Source: Silene latifolia
Lineage: Eukaryota > Streptophyta > Magnoliopsida > Caryophyllales > Caryophyllaceae
Direction: 5' to 3'
Length of the DNA stretch: 64,000 bases
NCBI RefSeq assembly: GCF_048544455.1
Contig: NC_133526.1
Span: 11,548,001-11,612,000, forward strand
In this document: piece by piece, positions 11,401 to 22,406 of the stretch
Position numbering within the stretch: the stretch's first letter is position 1
Layout of the letters: each line of letters opens with the position of its first letter
The notes under the pieces: model-generated
What the model was told of the DNA's origin: nothing
What the model saw: the letters and a program-made list of their open reading frames with translations, nothing else
The model's database searches: none
Position numbers and translations under genes: made by a program

Positions 11401-11750
11401 AAAAGGGTTCCCGACCGGTCCACCGGCCGCCGGTCATATTACCGGCACAGAACCAACTGTAAGTTTTGGGTTGCAATTTTGAGAAGGGACTCCCAGCCGG
11501 TCGGCCGGCAGCCGGCTCACCGGCTGAGAGTCTTGGTGACGTGGATTTTTGGGGAAATGACGAAGGAAGGACTCCCAGCCGGTCGGCCGGCAACCGGCTC
11601 ACCGGCTGAGAGTCGCTTATATACTTAGAATTTTTTCGAAAAAAGGAAAAGGACTCCTGGCCGGTCGACCGGCCGCCGGTCATTTGACCGGCGCAAAACC
11701 AACTGTAAGTTTTTGGAACCCCAGCCGGTCCACCGCCGCCCCCCGACCGC
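11401..11750. repeat. CCGG-rich hairpin repeats between pol and ORF3
   Basis: Two clean hairpin units (11488-11532 and 11570-11614) start GACTCCCAGCCGGT and end ACCGGCTGAGAGTC, so the arms pair over about 14 bp around a CGGCCGGC core. Two related units with CCGGTC/GACCGG blocks flank them (11408-11445 and 11655-11695). Each flanking unit is followed by AACCAACTGTAAGTTTT. The same units occur in both Athila LTRs. Confidence 0.75.
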
Positions 11751-11754
11751 CCGA

Positions 11755-12060
11755 TCCCACCCGTGCCCCTTTATACCTTCTCAACCACTCATTTCTTCCT
11801 CACTTTACCAAAATCACTCTCTCTCTCTTCAACCTAAAACACACCATCTTCATCTTCACTTCACCTACCTAACCTCAAATCATCACAATCATCATCCAAT
11901 CCTCCATTTTATGAGGTAAAACTTCCTTTTAACCCTATATTATCACTCCAAACTCCATTTTTCATCTTCAAAACACCAAAAAACTCAGAAAATCGTCACT
12001 TCCAAGGCTAGGTTTTGAAAAATCCGAAAATTCAACATCAAATTTTTGGGTAAGTTCTTC
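11755..12060 (+). promoter_or_regulatory. Promoter and leader-like segment before Athila ORF3
   Basis: A TATA-like CTTTATACC (11769-11777) is followed by a CT-rich stretch with CACTCTCTCTCTCTTC, as in plant core promoters and 5' UTRs. A strong donor-like GGTAAGT is at 12048-12054. ORF3 begins about 110 bp later. This suggests separate transcription of ORF3, perhaps with a leader intron. Inferred from composition and motifs only. Confidence 0.35.
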
Positions 12061-12167
12061 ACTCTAGCTTCATTTATATAAGGTTTAATTGTTCTTTTTA
12101 GCCTTTTTGGTGGAGAAATAGGAGATTTTGTTGTGGGTTAGTAAGGGTAGTTGCATTTTTGGGATTA

Positions 12168-14088
12168 ATGGCTCCAAGCAAGAGAGCTAGGGCGGCGGCT
12201 AGTGAACCGGAGATAGCCCGCGACCCAACTTTCCCGGAGGTCCAATTCATTTCCGAGCAACACAAGGTGAGATTTTCTCATTTAAAATCTAGTGAAATTA
12301 TCCCTACTAGATTTATTTGCCGGAATACCTTGAGAAAGCTAGGTTGGGACACCGAATGCGAAAAGTTGTTTAATGGGGTCGGGATGGGAGCTATGTTCAA
12401 CCTCCATCGCCAAACCTTTGCTAGGATCACACTTGAGTTTTTATCCTCCCTCGAGGTAGAAAAAAATAAGAATACAAGCAAAATAACCGGTATCTCCTTC
12501 CGGTTAATGAACAAAACCATTCAAGTGACCCTTGAGAGAATTGGAAGAATTTTTGGGTTGCCTTGTACGGGAGCCACCTTCCCCGTCTAGGTATGATCAA
12601 CAAGAATTGTGGAAAGCGATTGCCGGTGAGAATGTTAAGGATGAGCCTAAGATGAAGGAGCACCATATTCATAGCCCTATTATTCGGACTTGGCACCGTT
12701 CTATGGGTTGGACGATATTTGGGAGGCATGAGCCTCACAATATGCGTTCGGACGAGCTCTTTATACTCGGGAGCTACCTTAGGCAACGCCCAACGGCGTA
12801 TCAAATTAATATTGCTCATCACTTGATACTTCATTTGCAAAAGCTTGGCAACAACATCCGTACCAATACACCAATCGTGGTAGGGGGTTTGATAACCCAA
12901 ATTGCTAAAGAGACCGTGGGGTTTGTGGAATCGAGGCATCAACCGATAATTAGGGTCACCATAATGGATAGTAATCATTTGAGCTCCCTTTTCTTTACTA
13001 AGTATGACTTCAATGACAAGAAGACTTACCTATTGATTAGGCAAAGCTTGACCTCTATTGCTCTCCCAAATGCCGACTTGGTAGTTCTTGAACCGGACCA
13101 AGAAAGATATCTCCTTCCTCTTGCAAACACCACCGACCCTTCCACGCGGGATTGGGCCCGTACCACCCTCTCTTACGGAAGAAATGCACAAGGGCCTACT
13201 CAATCTTCTTACAATTATGATGCCCCTCCCGAAACCGGCGCATCTTCCTCCGCGCCTTCCTCCCAATACCAACCCATTGATCCTAAGATTTGGGAGCTCA
13301 TGGAGGGCATGAACCTTGGGATTGGAAAGGTGCAATCCTCTTTGGAAGACTTCCGCACCCACGTCGACAAACGCTTTGAACAAGTCGACGACTCCTTAGG
13401 CCGAGCCCACCAAAAAATTGATCGGATCTACGTGGATCAAGCTCTCGGCAACTACCCTCTCTATGAAGACTACGCTTCCCGGCGTATGGTCCCTCCGGAC
13501 GGTCCTTTTCCCTCCTACTTCAACCTACCTAATGGAGGGTACACTCAACCGGGGATTCATGGGGGCCTCAACTTAAACCCCGACTACTATAGCGCTCCTT
13601 CCTTCCAATCTAGTGGAGGATATGACTTCAACCAAGGGAGTGGCTACGGTGGTTTTGGGGGAGGCTATGATAGCCAAGGGGGATCGGGAGGCTACCACAC
13701 CAACATCACTATGGATGCTCCTTTCAACCCTCAAGTCAACCTAGGAGGGTTTGTTGGTAGTGGTAGTGGCCATGGAGGTAGTGGAAGTGGGTAAGGGATG
13801 GATACTAGCATTTATGATGATATTAGTTTTGATGTGGGAAATGTTGAGTATGGCGGGAGCGGATTTAATGCTCCTAGAAGTGATTTTGATGCTAGTGGAA
13901 GCGGTTTTGGAGCCTATGGTTATCAAGGCGGCTTTGTTGATCAAAGCCGTGATAAGGGAAAGTGTGTGGTTACCATTGATGACGATGATGATGATGTCAA
14001 TGACAATGATTATGATGATGGAGACGATGATGTTGATGATGAGACCCCTCGTGCCGAGCTAGTGGACTATGGCTCGGATCTTGAATGA
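12168..14088 (+). pseudogene. Athila ORF3 (the extra ORF after integrase)
   Basis: Starts at ATG 12168. The first part (to about 12580) has TRFICRNTLRKLGW, LEFLSSLEV, ISFRLMNKTIQVTL and FGLPCTGA, the pattern of the conserved ORF of Athila elements. A frameshift between about 12555 and 12590 moves reading to the frame that runs to a TAA at 13792-13794. The same frame then continues to 14088. The central part is rich in His, Ile and Thr; the C-terminal 250 residues are Gly/Ser/Tyr-rich (GGFGGGYDS) and end in an acidic run (IDDDDDDVNDND). The ORF sits in the env position, but I see no signal peptide or membrane segment, so an envelope role is not supported here. Function unknown. Confidence 0.75.
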
Positions 14089-15732
14089 GCCCCTATCTTT
14101 GCTCCCTCTTTGAAAAATCCAAAGCCAAGTATGATTTTCCCCCTTAAATCCAAATTTTCTCATTCATATTTCAATTTTGTATGCATTTAGTTAGAAATTC
14201 ACTTAGTTGCATTCATATAAGATTGCATTAGATTTCAAATTTGTAATATATTGTTGCATTTAACTATTGCATTCATTTAGTATAGTTTGCATTGTATTTC
14301 AACTTTGCATATAGATTAGAGCATGCATTGCATACTTATTTGAAAATCACTAAAAATTTGAAAAATCAAAAATCACCAAGAACATGTATTTCATTTCCGA
14401 ATTTCCTCCACACATTTATTTCCATTGGAAATACGTAAATAAATAAGTGTGGGGAGGAAATTCCATCATCTTAAAAATACAAAAACATGTTATTTATTTT
14501 CAAGTATTCAAAAAAAAAAAAAAACAAAACAAAAGCCAAAAACATGTTCTTTAATTTCGAAAAATTCAAAACCACCAAAAATATGTTGTTTATTTTTCCT
14601 TTTCTCTCCCTATACTTTGTTCCATTGAGGACAATGTAAATTTCAAGTGTGGGGAGGGAAATATACACTTTGTGCATATTGTTTATATTTGTATATATAT
14701 TTGCTTGTTAATTTGATAAAATCAAAAAATGCCTAAAAATTGAAAAATTTCAAAAATTCCAAAAATATTGCATTGTATATATATGTTTGTCTAACAAGTG
14801 GCGCAGGCACACACGGGACATTTGAGGCATTAGGAGACTAGAAGACCGCTCGGTTTAATCTTTCCTATCTCTTTCTCCTTTACTATTCTTTTCCTTTATA
14901 TTGTGGATATATGGAGGAGGATGGGCTATGTTGATGAGGATGTTCCATTTTGGAACTTGGTGTGTGTTGCTTACGTGCTGCTAGGTTTAGATAATTGTTG
15001 CATGTTTATTTATGTTGCTAGTACTTAGAAATGCATTTTGTCTTTTGTGAATATTTGTTTGTTGCTTTATTTACCCTTTGCATCAAGTTTGTACATAAAT
15101 GTGGTCTAGGAAGGGAGCATGATACCTCAATGATGATATTGTCTTGGCCTTGTCTTTCCCCTCCTATTGGCTTGCACCTTGTGACACCCTCGTTATATAC
15201 GGGAAATGAGGCTAGACCGGAGAGTTTTGACCACCTTGTGAGACCATAGACCGTAGACTAGGCCTAGATTTCGACCTAGCTACTCAAATGTGAGGATTAG
15301 AGCCTCCTAGGGTCGGTGCATTCTTACCCGACCCCCACTTAGGATTGTGAGTAGGCTCCTTGCGTGGCATGTCACATCACGACGCACAAGCATGGCGTCC
15401 TTTCCTTTTAGACCATGAGATGTTCATTCATATGCATATTTTGAAACAACAAGTTGCATTTCAATTTTTGAGCCTCACATTGCCAAATAAGCCTAATTTT
15501 TCGACCCTTTAGACTAGGACCGATTTTGTTTAACCCTTTTGAGCCTTGACCTTTCATTTGATACCTACGATACTAACTACAACCCAAAAACAACCGACCT
15601 TGATCAAGAAAGTTGTCTATGAGTTTTGGTAGTATGAAGAAAGGGATGTGAATCTTGGTTTAGTGGATGTGTACAATCCACTTGAGTTGGAATGATGGTT
15701 TAGTTTGGTTTGCCTTGAATAAAGAGGTTTTG

Positions 15733-15779
<47 letters not shown>

Positions 15780-16830
15780 TGTAATGAAAAAGAAAAAAAA
15801 TGCGTTGCACTTATACTTTGTCTGTTGAAGAAAAAGCCGAGCAACACTCCTTATACATCAATAAGGGAGTAGAAAAAGGCGTTGCAAAATAAAGGGGAAA
15901 TGATGTTTTTCCAAATGAGTCGGATTTTCAAATTTTTGTGTGATTTAGGCAACTAATATCATGTTCTTTTTGATTCATTCATTTGTTGTAATAAGTTGGG
16001 AAGAAAAGGGAAATTTTGACAACTACTTGATCTTAAGCTCCAACTGATCCATAACGGTGCTTGCACCAATCCCGTTTCGACCCATCGCCTAACCCCATTA
16101 CAACTCTTGTTTCTTGTATGCATATTTTTCCTCTTTTTGCATCTCATTAATGGTCTTGTAGGAAAAGATTTCATGTTAGATTGCGGGCATGTCTCACGAG
16201 TCGAGTAGATGAGTGATTTTGGTTACTTTTTGCACAAAAATCACTCGTTCCAAAAACAAAATGAGAGATTAGTGAAAACCGTGAGGAAGTCGGTGGTCTT
16301 GGTCCCCTTAGTCATGGGTCATTTTGGTTGAATCTTGAGTGTGTCATGTGATTCTCGAAGGTTAGACTTTGTTTCCCCCTTTCCCGCCTTTGAATTTGTT
16401 TCCTAGGCATTTGGTTGTCAAATTTCGGTTGTTTGAGCCACCATTAGGGCATTGACACCCCGCCGAGACTATGAGACGGTATCTCCCGACCAAAACCTTT
16501 AATCGTTCAAAGTAAAACGGCCGCTTAGATGAGGAAAGCGGTTTGATTTTTGTGATGCATCATATATGTTGACTTGTGCTTAATTGAATGATTGCATCAA
16601 AAATTTTGTAGCAAGACCCAACTTGCCTTGCAATAGGGCACTCTTCCCTCATGAGTGTCAAATTGCGAGTTGAAGGGGCGTTGAGTGCGCTAATACTCAA
16701 TCGGCTTAGGTAGTATTCTAGTTGAGTGATGCTTATATTGTGCACCCACTCTCCTTATCTATTATAGTAGCGACTTTTGCATTGATTTAGGACTTACTCG
16801 AGGACGAGTAAGAGTTAAGTGTGGGGAGGT
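14089..16830 (+). other. Long non-coding 3' region of Athila with repeated PPT-like modules
   Basis: No gene. Three copies of an AAGTGTGGGGAGG motif occur: 14444-14456, about 14644-14656 and the working polypurine tract at 16817-16829. The second is preceded by CCATTGAGGACAATGT and the third by CGAGGACGAG, a block known before the PPT of Athila/Tat elements. The first copy is the right arm of an inverted repeat (14396-14463; left arm TTTCCTCCACACATTTATTT). A run of about 43 A is at 15733-15776. Confidence 0.6.
16818..16830 (+). promoter_or_regulatory. Polypurine tract of Athila
   Basis: AAGTGTGGGGAGGT directly before the 3' LTR at 16831. Confidence 0.75.
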
Positions 16831-18375
16831 TGATGAGTCCCCATTTTGTGTCTATTTCACCTTTCTTTTCTTTGCATATTTCCCAATCACATGCGGGTTT
16901 TGACCCTTTTTAGCCCCGTTTTGTAGCTTTAGCCCGTACTATGAAATTTATATGCCTCACTGCAGATTTTTGCATAAGGAAGAGGGCTAAGGGAGCTAGG
17001 TGTTGAACTTTCAAGGGAAGCTTAGAAGAGGGGAGTGAAGTGAAGAGAAGAAGAGTGAATCGAAGAGAAGAAGGACTCCCGGCCGGTCGGCCGGCAGCCG
17101 GTCGGCCGGCAGCCGGTCCACCGGCTGAGAGTCCTACTAGCTTACATTGACTTCTGAAGACCTGAAGAAGGAGCCCCAGCCGGCTAGGCGGCAGCCGGTC
17201 GACCGGCTGAAGACACCCCCCTGGAGCCGGTCAAATGACCGGCGGCCGGCCCACCGGCTTGCCATACCTGATGATTAAATTGGAACTCAAAACTTCCAGA
17301 GGGTTTTGTGCCGGTCAAATGACCGGCGGCCGGTCCACCGGCTCAGACTCCCTTCTCCGCGTTTTGAACTCTTTTGTAAATTTTCGACCTAAACAATTGT
17401 AAGCTATAAATACCCCCCTCCTTAATTCATTTTGGACATAACCCTAGATCTGAAAAACTTTCCTTATTAATTGTAATCCTTTCTTAATCAAGCACTAATC
17501 TTTCCTTAATCTTTCCTTAATATTTAGTAAAACTAGTAATTGTTAGTTAGAATCAATAGTTTACTCTTGTTCTTTGAAGTTTGTATTGGGGATTTTGAAG
17601 GGTTTTCCTTCTTATTAATCAATCAAGCCTTCATCTTTCCTTTTGTTGGTATAATTCCTTTCCTTTCTTTTACTTGTTTATCATTTGTTTACATTTTCCT
17701 TGTCTTTTGATATTGCTATAACATTCATCATGTCTCCTCCTTGTGTTGTTTGCTTTTCTTCTCTATTTAGCATAATTTCCCTTAACATGAGTGAGTAGAT
17801 TCCCTCTAGGGTTTAGGGTGATTCTTTATGGAATTTAGGGGCATGATTCTTTGAATATTTTGGTCTTTGGTGAAATTGTTTAACTTTCCTATTCATTGCA
17901 CTCAAGGTGTTTGTTGATTTGCTCAAGTGAAAGCTTTTGCCTTTCTTCCATTATTGCTTAATTCTCCCTTGGAATGAAAGTTTTTTTGGGGGTCTTGATG
18001 TGTGTCTAGGAGGGGTGTGAGACTTAATGAAAATTAGTAGCCACCTTTAAGATAGCCAAGACATTGGTTCTTCATCTTAGGTTAATCTCTCACCATTGAC
18101 CCTTTTTGATCTTCATGTTTGCCCCTAAACCATATTGATGACCCCGAAGGCCCTAGCTTTTAATTAACCGTATTCATTATCATCAACTTGTTTGTCTTTT
18201 GCTCTAGTGATTATAACCAAAACCCTTTCTTTTAATTTTGATTAAACTTGACTCCTAATCGAACTTCGTAGCAACCCCCACCATCCTTGAGTTCGACCCC
18301 GACTAAATACTACGCTTTTTCGGGTTTTATAAATAGTTTTGGTATAGGAAGTAGACGACAAATTTCCTACTATCA
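16831..18375 (+). repeat. 3' LTR of Athila
   Basis: 1545 bp, beginning TGATGAGTCC. Without the hAT insert it shows the uninterrupted site at ATCAATAG (17553-17560). Its CCGG-rich hairpin section (17076-17345) is better preserved than in the 5' LTR. Confidence 0.92.
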
Positions 18376-18380
18376 CCCTA

Positions 18381-19527
18381 CCAATCTTCGATACACCATA
18401 GGGTCCTTCAATACATGGCCCTTTGCAAGCGCCAACTGATGATTTTGTGGTATAGGAGTGGTAACCGGTTTTGCCCCTTCCATTTTCGCTTCCTTAATGA
18501 TCTCCATGGCATATTTTCGTTGGCTAAGGAATAAACCCGCAGTGCCATGTGCTACCTCAATGCCCAAGAAGTACTTAAGTCGACCGAGATCTTTTATCCC
18601 GAATTGTATGTCGAGAAAACGCTTCAACTCGGCACATGCTTTTGCATTATTGCTCACAACTATCATATCGTCAACATACACTAAAATGCCAAGAAATACT
18701 CCTCCTTTGTTCATTGTGAATAAAGAGTAATCGGCAAGAGACTGGGTAAAACCATACCCTTTTAGTGCACCCGTCAATTTTGCGAACCAGTTCCTCGAGG
18801 CTTGCTTTAACCCATATAAAGATTTTAGTAAGCGACATACCTTGTTCGACCCAGTAGCTTCGAATCCGGGAGGTAACTTCATATAAACTTCCTCACTTAA
18901 ATCGCCGTGGAGGAAAGCATTATTTACGTCTAACTGTGCAATATCATAGTTCCTTGCAACTGCCACGGCTAAAAAGATTCGGACGCTTGTCATCTTCGCT
19001 ACCGGCGCAAAAGTTTCATGATAATCCACCCCTTCAACTTGAGTGAATCCTTGAGCTACTAATCGAGCTTTGTATTGCTCAATTGTGCCATCCGCCTTGT
19101 GCTTGATTTTGTAGACCCATTTGCAACCAATAGGTCTCTTCCCTTTCGGTAATTCAACGATTTTCCAAGTGCCATTCCTCTCTAGTGCTTCTATCTCATT
19201 AGCCATTGCAATTTTCCACTCGTCTTTCTTTACTGCTTCAAAGTATGTTCGTGGTTCTTTTGCCGCATCAATGGCCCCGATAAAATTCCTGTGACTTAAT
19301 GAAAAACAATTACTTGTGACATAATTAATTATTGGATAACGGGTACCTTTCATAGAAGACGGAGTGTGAGACGAGTGAGCATTTGTGGACATGACACGAG
19401 TAGACTTGCAAATGTAATCCTTTTTCCATGCGGGCTCGAATTTTTGTCGTTCTCCTCTTCCGAGTTTCAGTTCTTCCTCCACTGTTTCATTCGTTCCAAC
19501 AGTAGCATCCTCCAAACTAGTTTCCAC
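18381..19527 (-). pseudogene. Copia reverse transcriptase, N-terminal part
   Basis: Continues the polyprotein after the frameshift near 19540. Visible are WKIAMANEIEAL (start of the copia RT domain), PIGCKWVYKIK, RLVAQGFTQ, QLDVNNAFLHGDL, GLKQASRNW and the catalytic YVDDMIV. It stops where the Athila element is inserted (TSD CCCTA, 18376-18380); the rest of pol lies 15.5 kb away at 2213-2866. Confidence 0.9.
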
Positions 19528-22082
19528 ACCATGTTCATTTTCATGGGAATGGAATGACCATCAACGAGCTCCCCCTCACTCGCATTACTAGCTGGTTCGT
19601 CATCACGGACTTCACTATTATCGGGTCCGTAAGTATTTGGCTGGCTAGTATCAAGAACAGTGGTGTATTCGGTTTGGGCATCATCATTGGACTCAATGTG
19701 AATCCCATTGTCATGCGTACCATTCACAATATCATAAGGAAAAACATTCTCGTAAAAGGTGACATCTCGGGATACAAAGTGACGTCGGGTCTTCATATCA
19801 TACAGCCTCCAACCTTTTTGACTCTTTGGGTAACCAATGAACAAACATCTCGTTCCCCTCTCCTTAAATTTATCTTTTGGTCGTTGTTTATTATGAGCAT
19901 AGGCGAGGCATCCAAAAACACGTAAGTTATCAAGATTAGGTAAGTGACCATATAGGAGCTCATAGGGTGTACGACCGTCTAATACTCGTGTAGGGGTTCG
20001 ATTAATTAAGTAAGCAGCCGTTAAGACACAGTCCCCCCAGAATTCGATGGGTAAATTAGCTTGGAAACGAAGGGCCCTTGCTTTTTCTAAAAGATGTCTA
20101 TGTTTGCGTTCTACCCGTCCATTTTGTTGCGGAGTGTCTATAGTACTCGTTTGAAAAAGCATTCCATTTTCATTGTAAAATTGTCTTAATTGTCCCGAAA
20201 GAAATTCGGTACCATTATCACTTTGCACAATTTTTACTTGCTTCCCAAACTGTGTATGTACCATTTTGCAAAAATACTTCATCAAATCGCTTACTTCTCC
20301 TTTATCCTTCATGAGGTGAACCCAAACACTTCTACTATGGTCGTCTACAATAGTTAAAAAATAATGTGCCCCGGATAAACTACTGGCATGATATGGCCCC
20401 CATATGTCACAATGAATTAAACTAAACAAAATGGCATGTCTTTTATTATTGAGCTTAAAACTTGAGCGAGTTTGTTTTGCGCGACAACAAGGATCACAAA
20501 CTTGATTAAAAGACAATTGTTTCGGAATTAAATTGCGCAAAAAAGGTAAAATATTGCTTGAGGGATGACCTAATCTTCTATGCCATACCCGTCCTTCTTC
20601 GACTGATGCTTTTGCCACGACTTCTTCTACTCGTGTCATGTAATAAACACCGTCACGCTGCTCACCCCGTCCAATCTCCGTCTTCGAAGACCGGTCCTGT
20701 ATTATGCAACAATCAGAATTAAAGGTCACAAAGCAATTATTTTCATGAATAAGTTGTTGAATCGAAATAAGGTGGCAGGTTAAATTGGGAACGTATAAAA
20801 CATCCCCGAGTACGAAAGAATTATTTAAAATGACACTCCCATGCTCTTGTGCCATGATTGTTGATCCGTCAGGCAACCCGACTGTGGAAGGCTCCCCCTG
20901 CCACGGATTTTTAAGTAATTCTCGACATCCCGTCATATGGTGCGAAGCACCACTATCAAGCATCCACTCACTTAATTTTACATGGTTCATACCTGTCAAC
21001 TTTTGGTTACCTTCCGTCTTAGCGTTGAGAAGGGTCCTTAGCTGTTCAATCTCCTCGGCCGTGAATTCTTTCTTGGACGATTCTCCTTCATTCGTGGTCG
21101 CTGCATTTACCGTCTGATTCGAACTGCCGTAGCCTCTGCCACCACGACCTCCATTTCGTCCTCCTCTCCTACCCCTGCCACGACCTCTGCCATGTATCCC
21201 GAGTTTTTCCCAACAATTTTCTTCAGTATGATACCACTTTTTACAATGAGTGCAACGAGGTGGTTCATACTCCTTTTGTTCCTGCATTGGAGAGCTACCA
21301 TGTCCACTCCCTGCTCCAGTACGTGCAGCCATTGCCACCTCACTTTGCTCTTCTTGAACTCGAGTAACCGCCTTGTGACGCTCCTCTCTTAAAACCAGTG
21401 CATAAGCCCGGCTCAGAGATGTAAGGTTATCTTCCATCAATAAATTCGATCGAATATGACCATATAAACTTGTGTTCAGTCCCATAATGAACTGATGCAC
21501 TTTTTCCTCTTCCTTCTCCTTAATTAGCTCTGCTGCAGCGCCACAAGTGCAGTTTGGAACTCGACTATAATTCGCCAATTCATCCCATATGGATTTTAAA
21601 TGAGTGTAATACTCCACAACAGAACGGGTGCCTTGCCTGCATTCACTTAATTCGCTTTTAAGCTGATGAACACGGGGCGCGTTTCCCGTAGAATAGCGCT
21701 CCTTTAACTCCTTCCAGATATCGAACACGGAGGCCGCAGCAGAGAAGGTTATGCTAGCATGTAACTTCTCATCAATAACGCTACGCAACCATCCCTTGAC
21801 CATCGCATTACATTGACGCCATGCGACAGCCTCATATGATTCTTCATCAGTGGGTTTCTTGACGGTGCCATCGACAAAGCCTAGTTTGTTCTTAGCGTCA
21901 AGCCCGTTACGAACTGCATCGGCCCATAGGTCGTAGTTTTCACCATTGAACATTGTTTGAGTCAATTTGAGACTCGGACTATCCGAGGGATGGAGGAATA
22001 ACGGAGAGGATAATGGTATTGTCATCTTATCATTGCCACTGTCCTTCGATCCGAAACTTGCATCTCCTCCAATTTTTGTCAT
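19467..22082 (-). pseudogene. Copia gag, protease and integrase (frameshifted from RT)
   Basis: 871-codon frame of a copia polyprotein. In order: a copia-type gag (about residues 30-240); a zinc knuckle CTHCKKWYHTEENC (about 276-290, CX2CX4HX4C); the protease motif DSGASHH (about 372); a GAG-pre-integrase region HRRLGHPSS with a CDPCC zinc pair; and an integrase core with HCDIWGPY, QSDNGTEF and RVERKHRHL, the three acidic residues. The frame is lost near 19540, where a small indel shifts the linker into another frame; the last 20 or so residues of this frame are therefore not native. The reverse transcriptase resumes at 19527. The integrase motifs look intact. Confidence 0.9.
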
Positions 22083-22153
22083 GTTTGTTTTGTGAGAATT
22101 TTGTGACTGTAGATGTTATTGTGGTTATAATTGTGACGGATGCAAGGATCAAA

Positions 22154-22171
22154 CCTGCTCCACTGATACCA
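22154..22171 (-). promoter_or_regulatory. Primer binding site, tRNA-iMet type (copia)
   Basis: On the minus strand TGGTATCAGTGGAGC directly follows the 5' LTR. It resembles TGGTATCAGAGC, complementary to the 3' end of initiator tRNA-Met, the usual copia primer. Confidence 0.8.
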
Positions 22172-22383
22172 TGATAAACTAAGAAATGAGAAGACTTTGG
22201 TGAAAGGCTATGTTAGCCGTCATTCATTGATGATAAAACAAGGGTACAAAGCACATAATATATACATAAGGATATCCTCAAACCCTAGTCAAACATATCC
22301 TACAATATAGGCAACCGAAAGATATGCACGCTAATATTATACATGAGAAGATATGAAAATATATGAGATATAATATTTCCATA
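22172..22383 (-). repeat. 5' LTR of the copia element
   Basis: 212 bp, paired with 1994-2205. Gag begins about 90 bp downstream on the minus strand. Confidence 0.92.
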
Positions 22384-22388
22384 CAACG

Positions 22389-22406
22389 CACGGGCATTCA
22401 AACTAG
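22389..22406 (+). mobile_element. Helitron-type 3' terminus
   Basis: With the copia element and one CAACG removed, the ancestral site reads ACCCCGTTGCAACG followed by CACGGGCATTCAAACTAGT. CCCGT and ACGGG pair as a small hairpin with GTTGCAAC within, and CTAG followed by T stands 8 bp downstream. A GC-rich hairpin then CTRR-T is the Helitron 3' end signature. The 5' end (TC after an A) is not identified, so element size is unknown; the body probably lies left of 1989. Confidence 0.55.

Larger units (their letters stand above)
2872..18375 (+). mobile_element. Athila-type Ty3/gypsy retrotransposon, 15.5 kb
   Basis: LTRs 2872-4976 and 16831-18375 begin TGATGAG and end CTATCA. The flanking duplication CCCTA is at 2867-2871 and 18376-18380. 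The order is LTR, tRNA-Asp-type PBS, gag-pol, an extra sense ORF after integrase, a 2.7-kb non-coding tail, polypurine tract, LTR. Protease, RT, RNase H and integrase, the extra ORF and the very long tail fit the Athila lineage. The 5' LTR is longer only because a hAT MITE is inserted in it. LTR identity outside the GC-rich section is very high, so the insertion is young, yet pol has a stop and ORF3 a frameshift and a stop. Confidence 0.92.
1994..22383 (-). mobile_element. Ty1/copia LTR retrotransposon split by an Athila insertion
   Basis: Two 212-bp LTRs (1994-2205 and 22172-22383) are flanked by the 5-bp duplication CAACG (1989-1993 and 22384-22388). Without the nested Athila element it is about 4.9 kb. 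The minus-strand order is 5' LTR, primer binding site, gag, protease, integrase, reverse transcriptase, RNase H, polypurine tract, 3' LTR, which is the copia order. In element orientation the LTR reads TATGGAAAT...TTATCA, so its first dinucleotide is TA, not TG. The LTRs look nearly identical, which suggests a recent insertion. One frameshift near 19540 and the Athila insertion inactivate it. Confidence 0.92.

Noticed and set aside
12159-14088. Calling Athila ORF3 an envelope gene
   Set aside because: No signal peptide, cleavage site or membrane helix can be seen; only its position is env-like.
15617-15847. A Phe-rich minus-strand frame
   Set aside because: It is the translation of a poly(A)/poly(T) run in the Athila tail.
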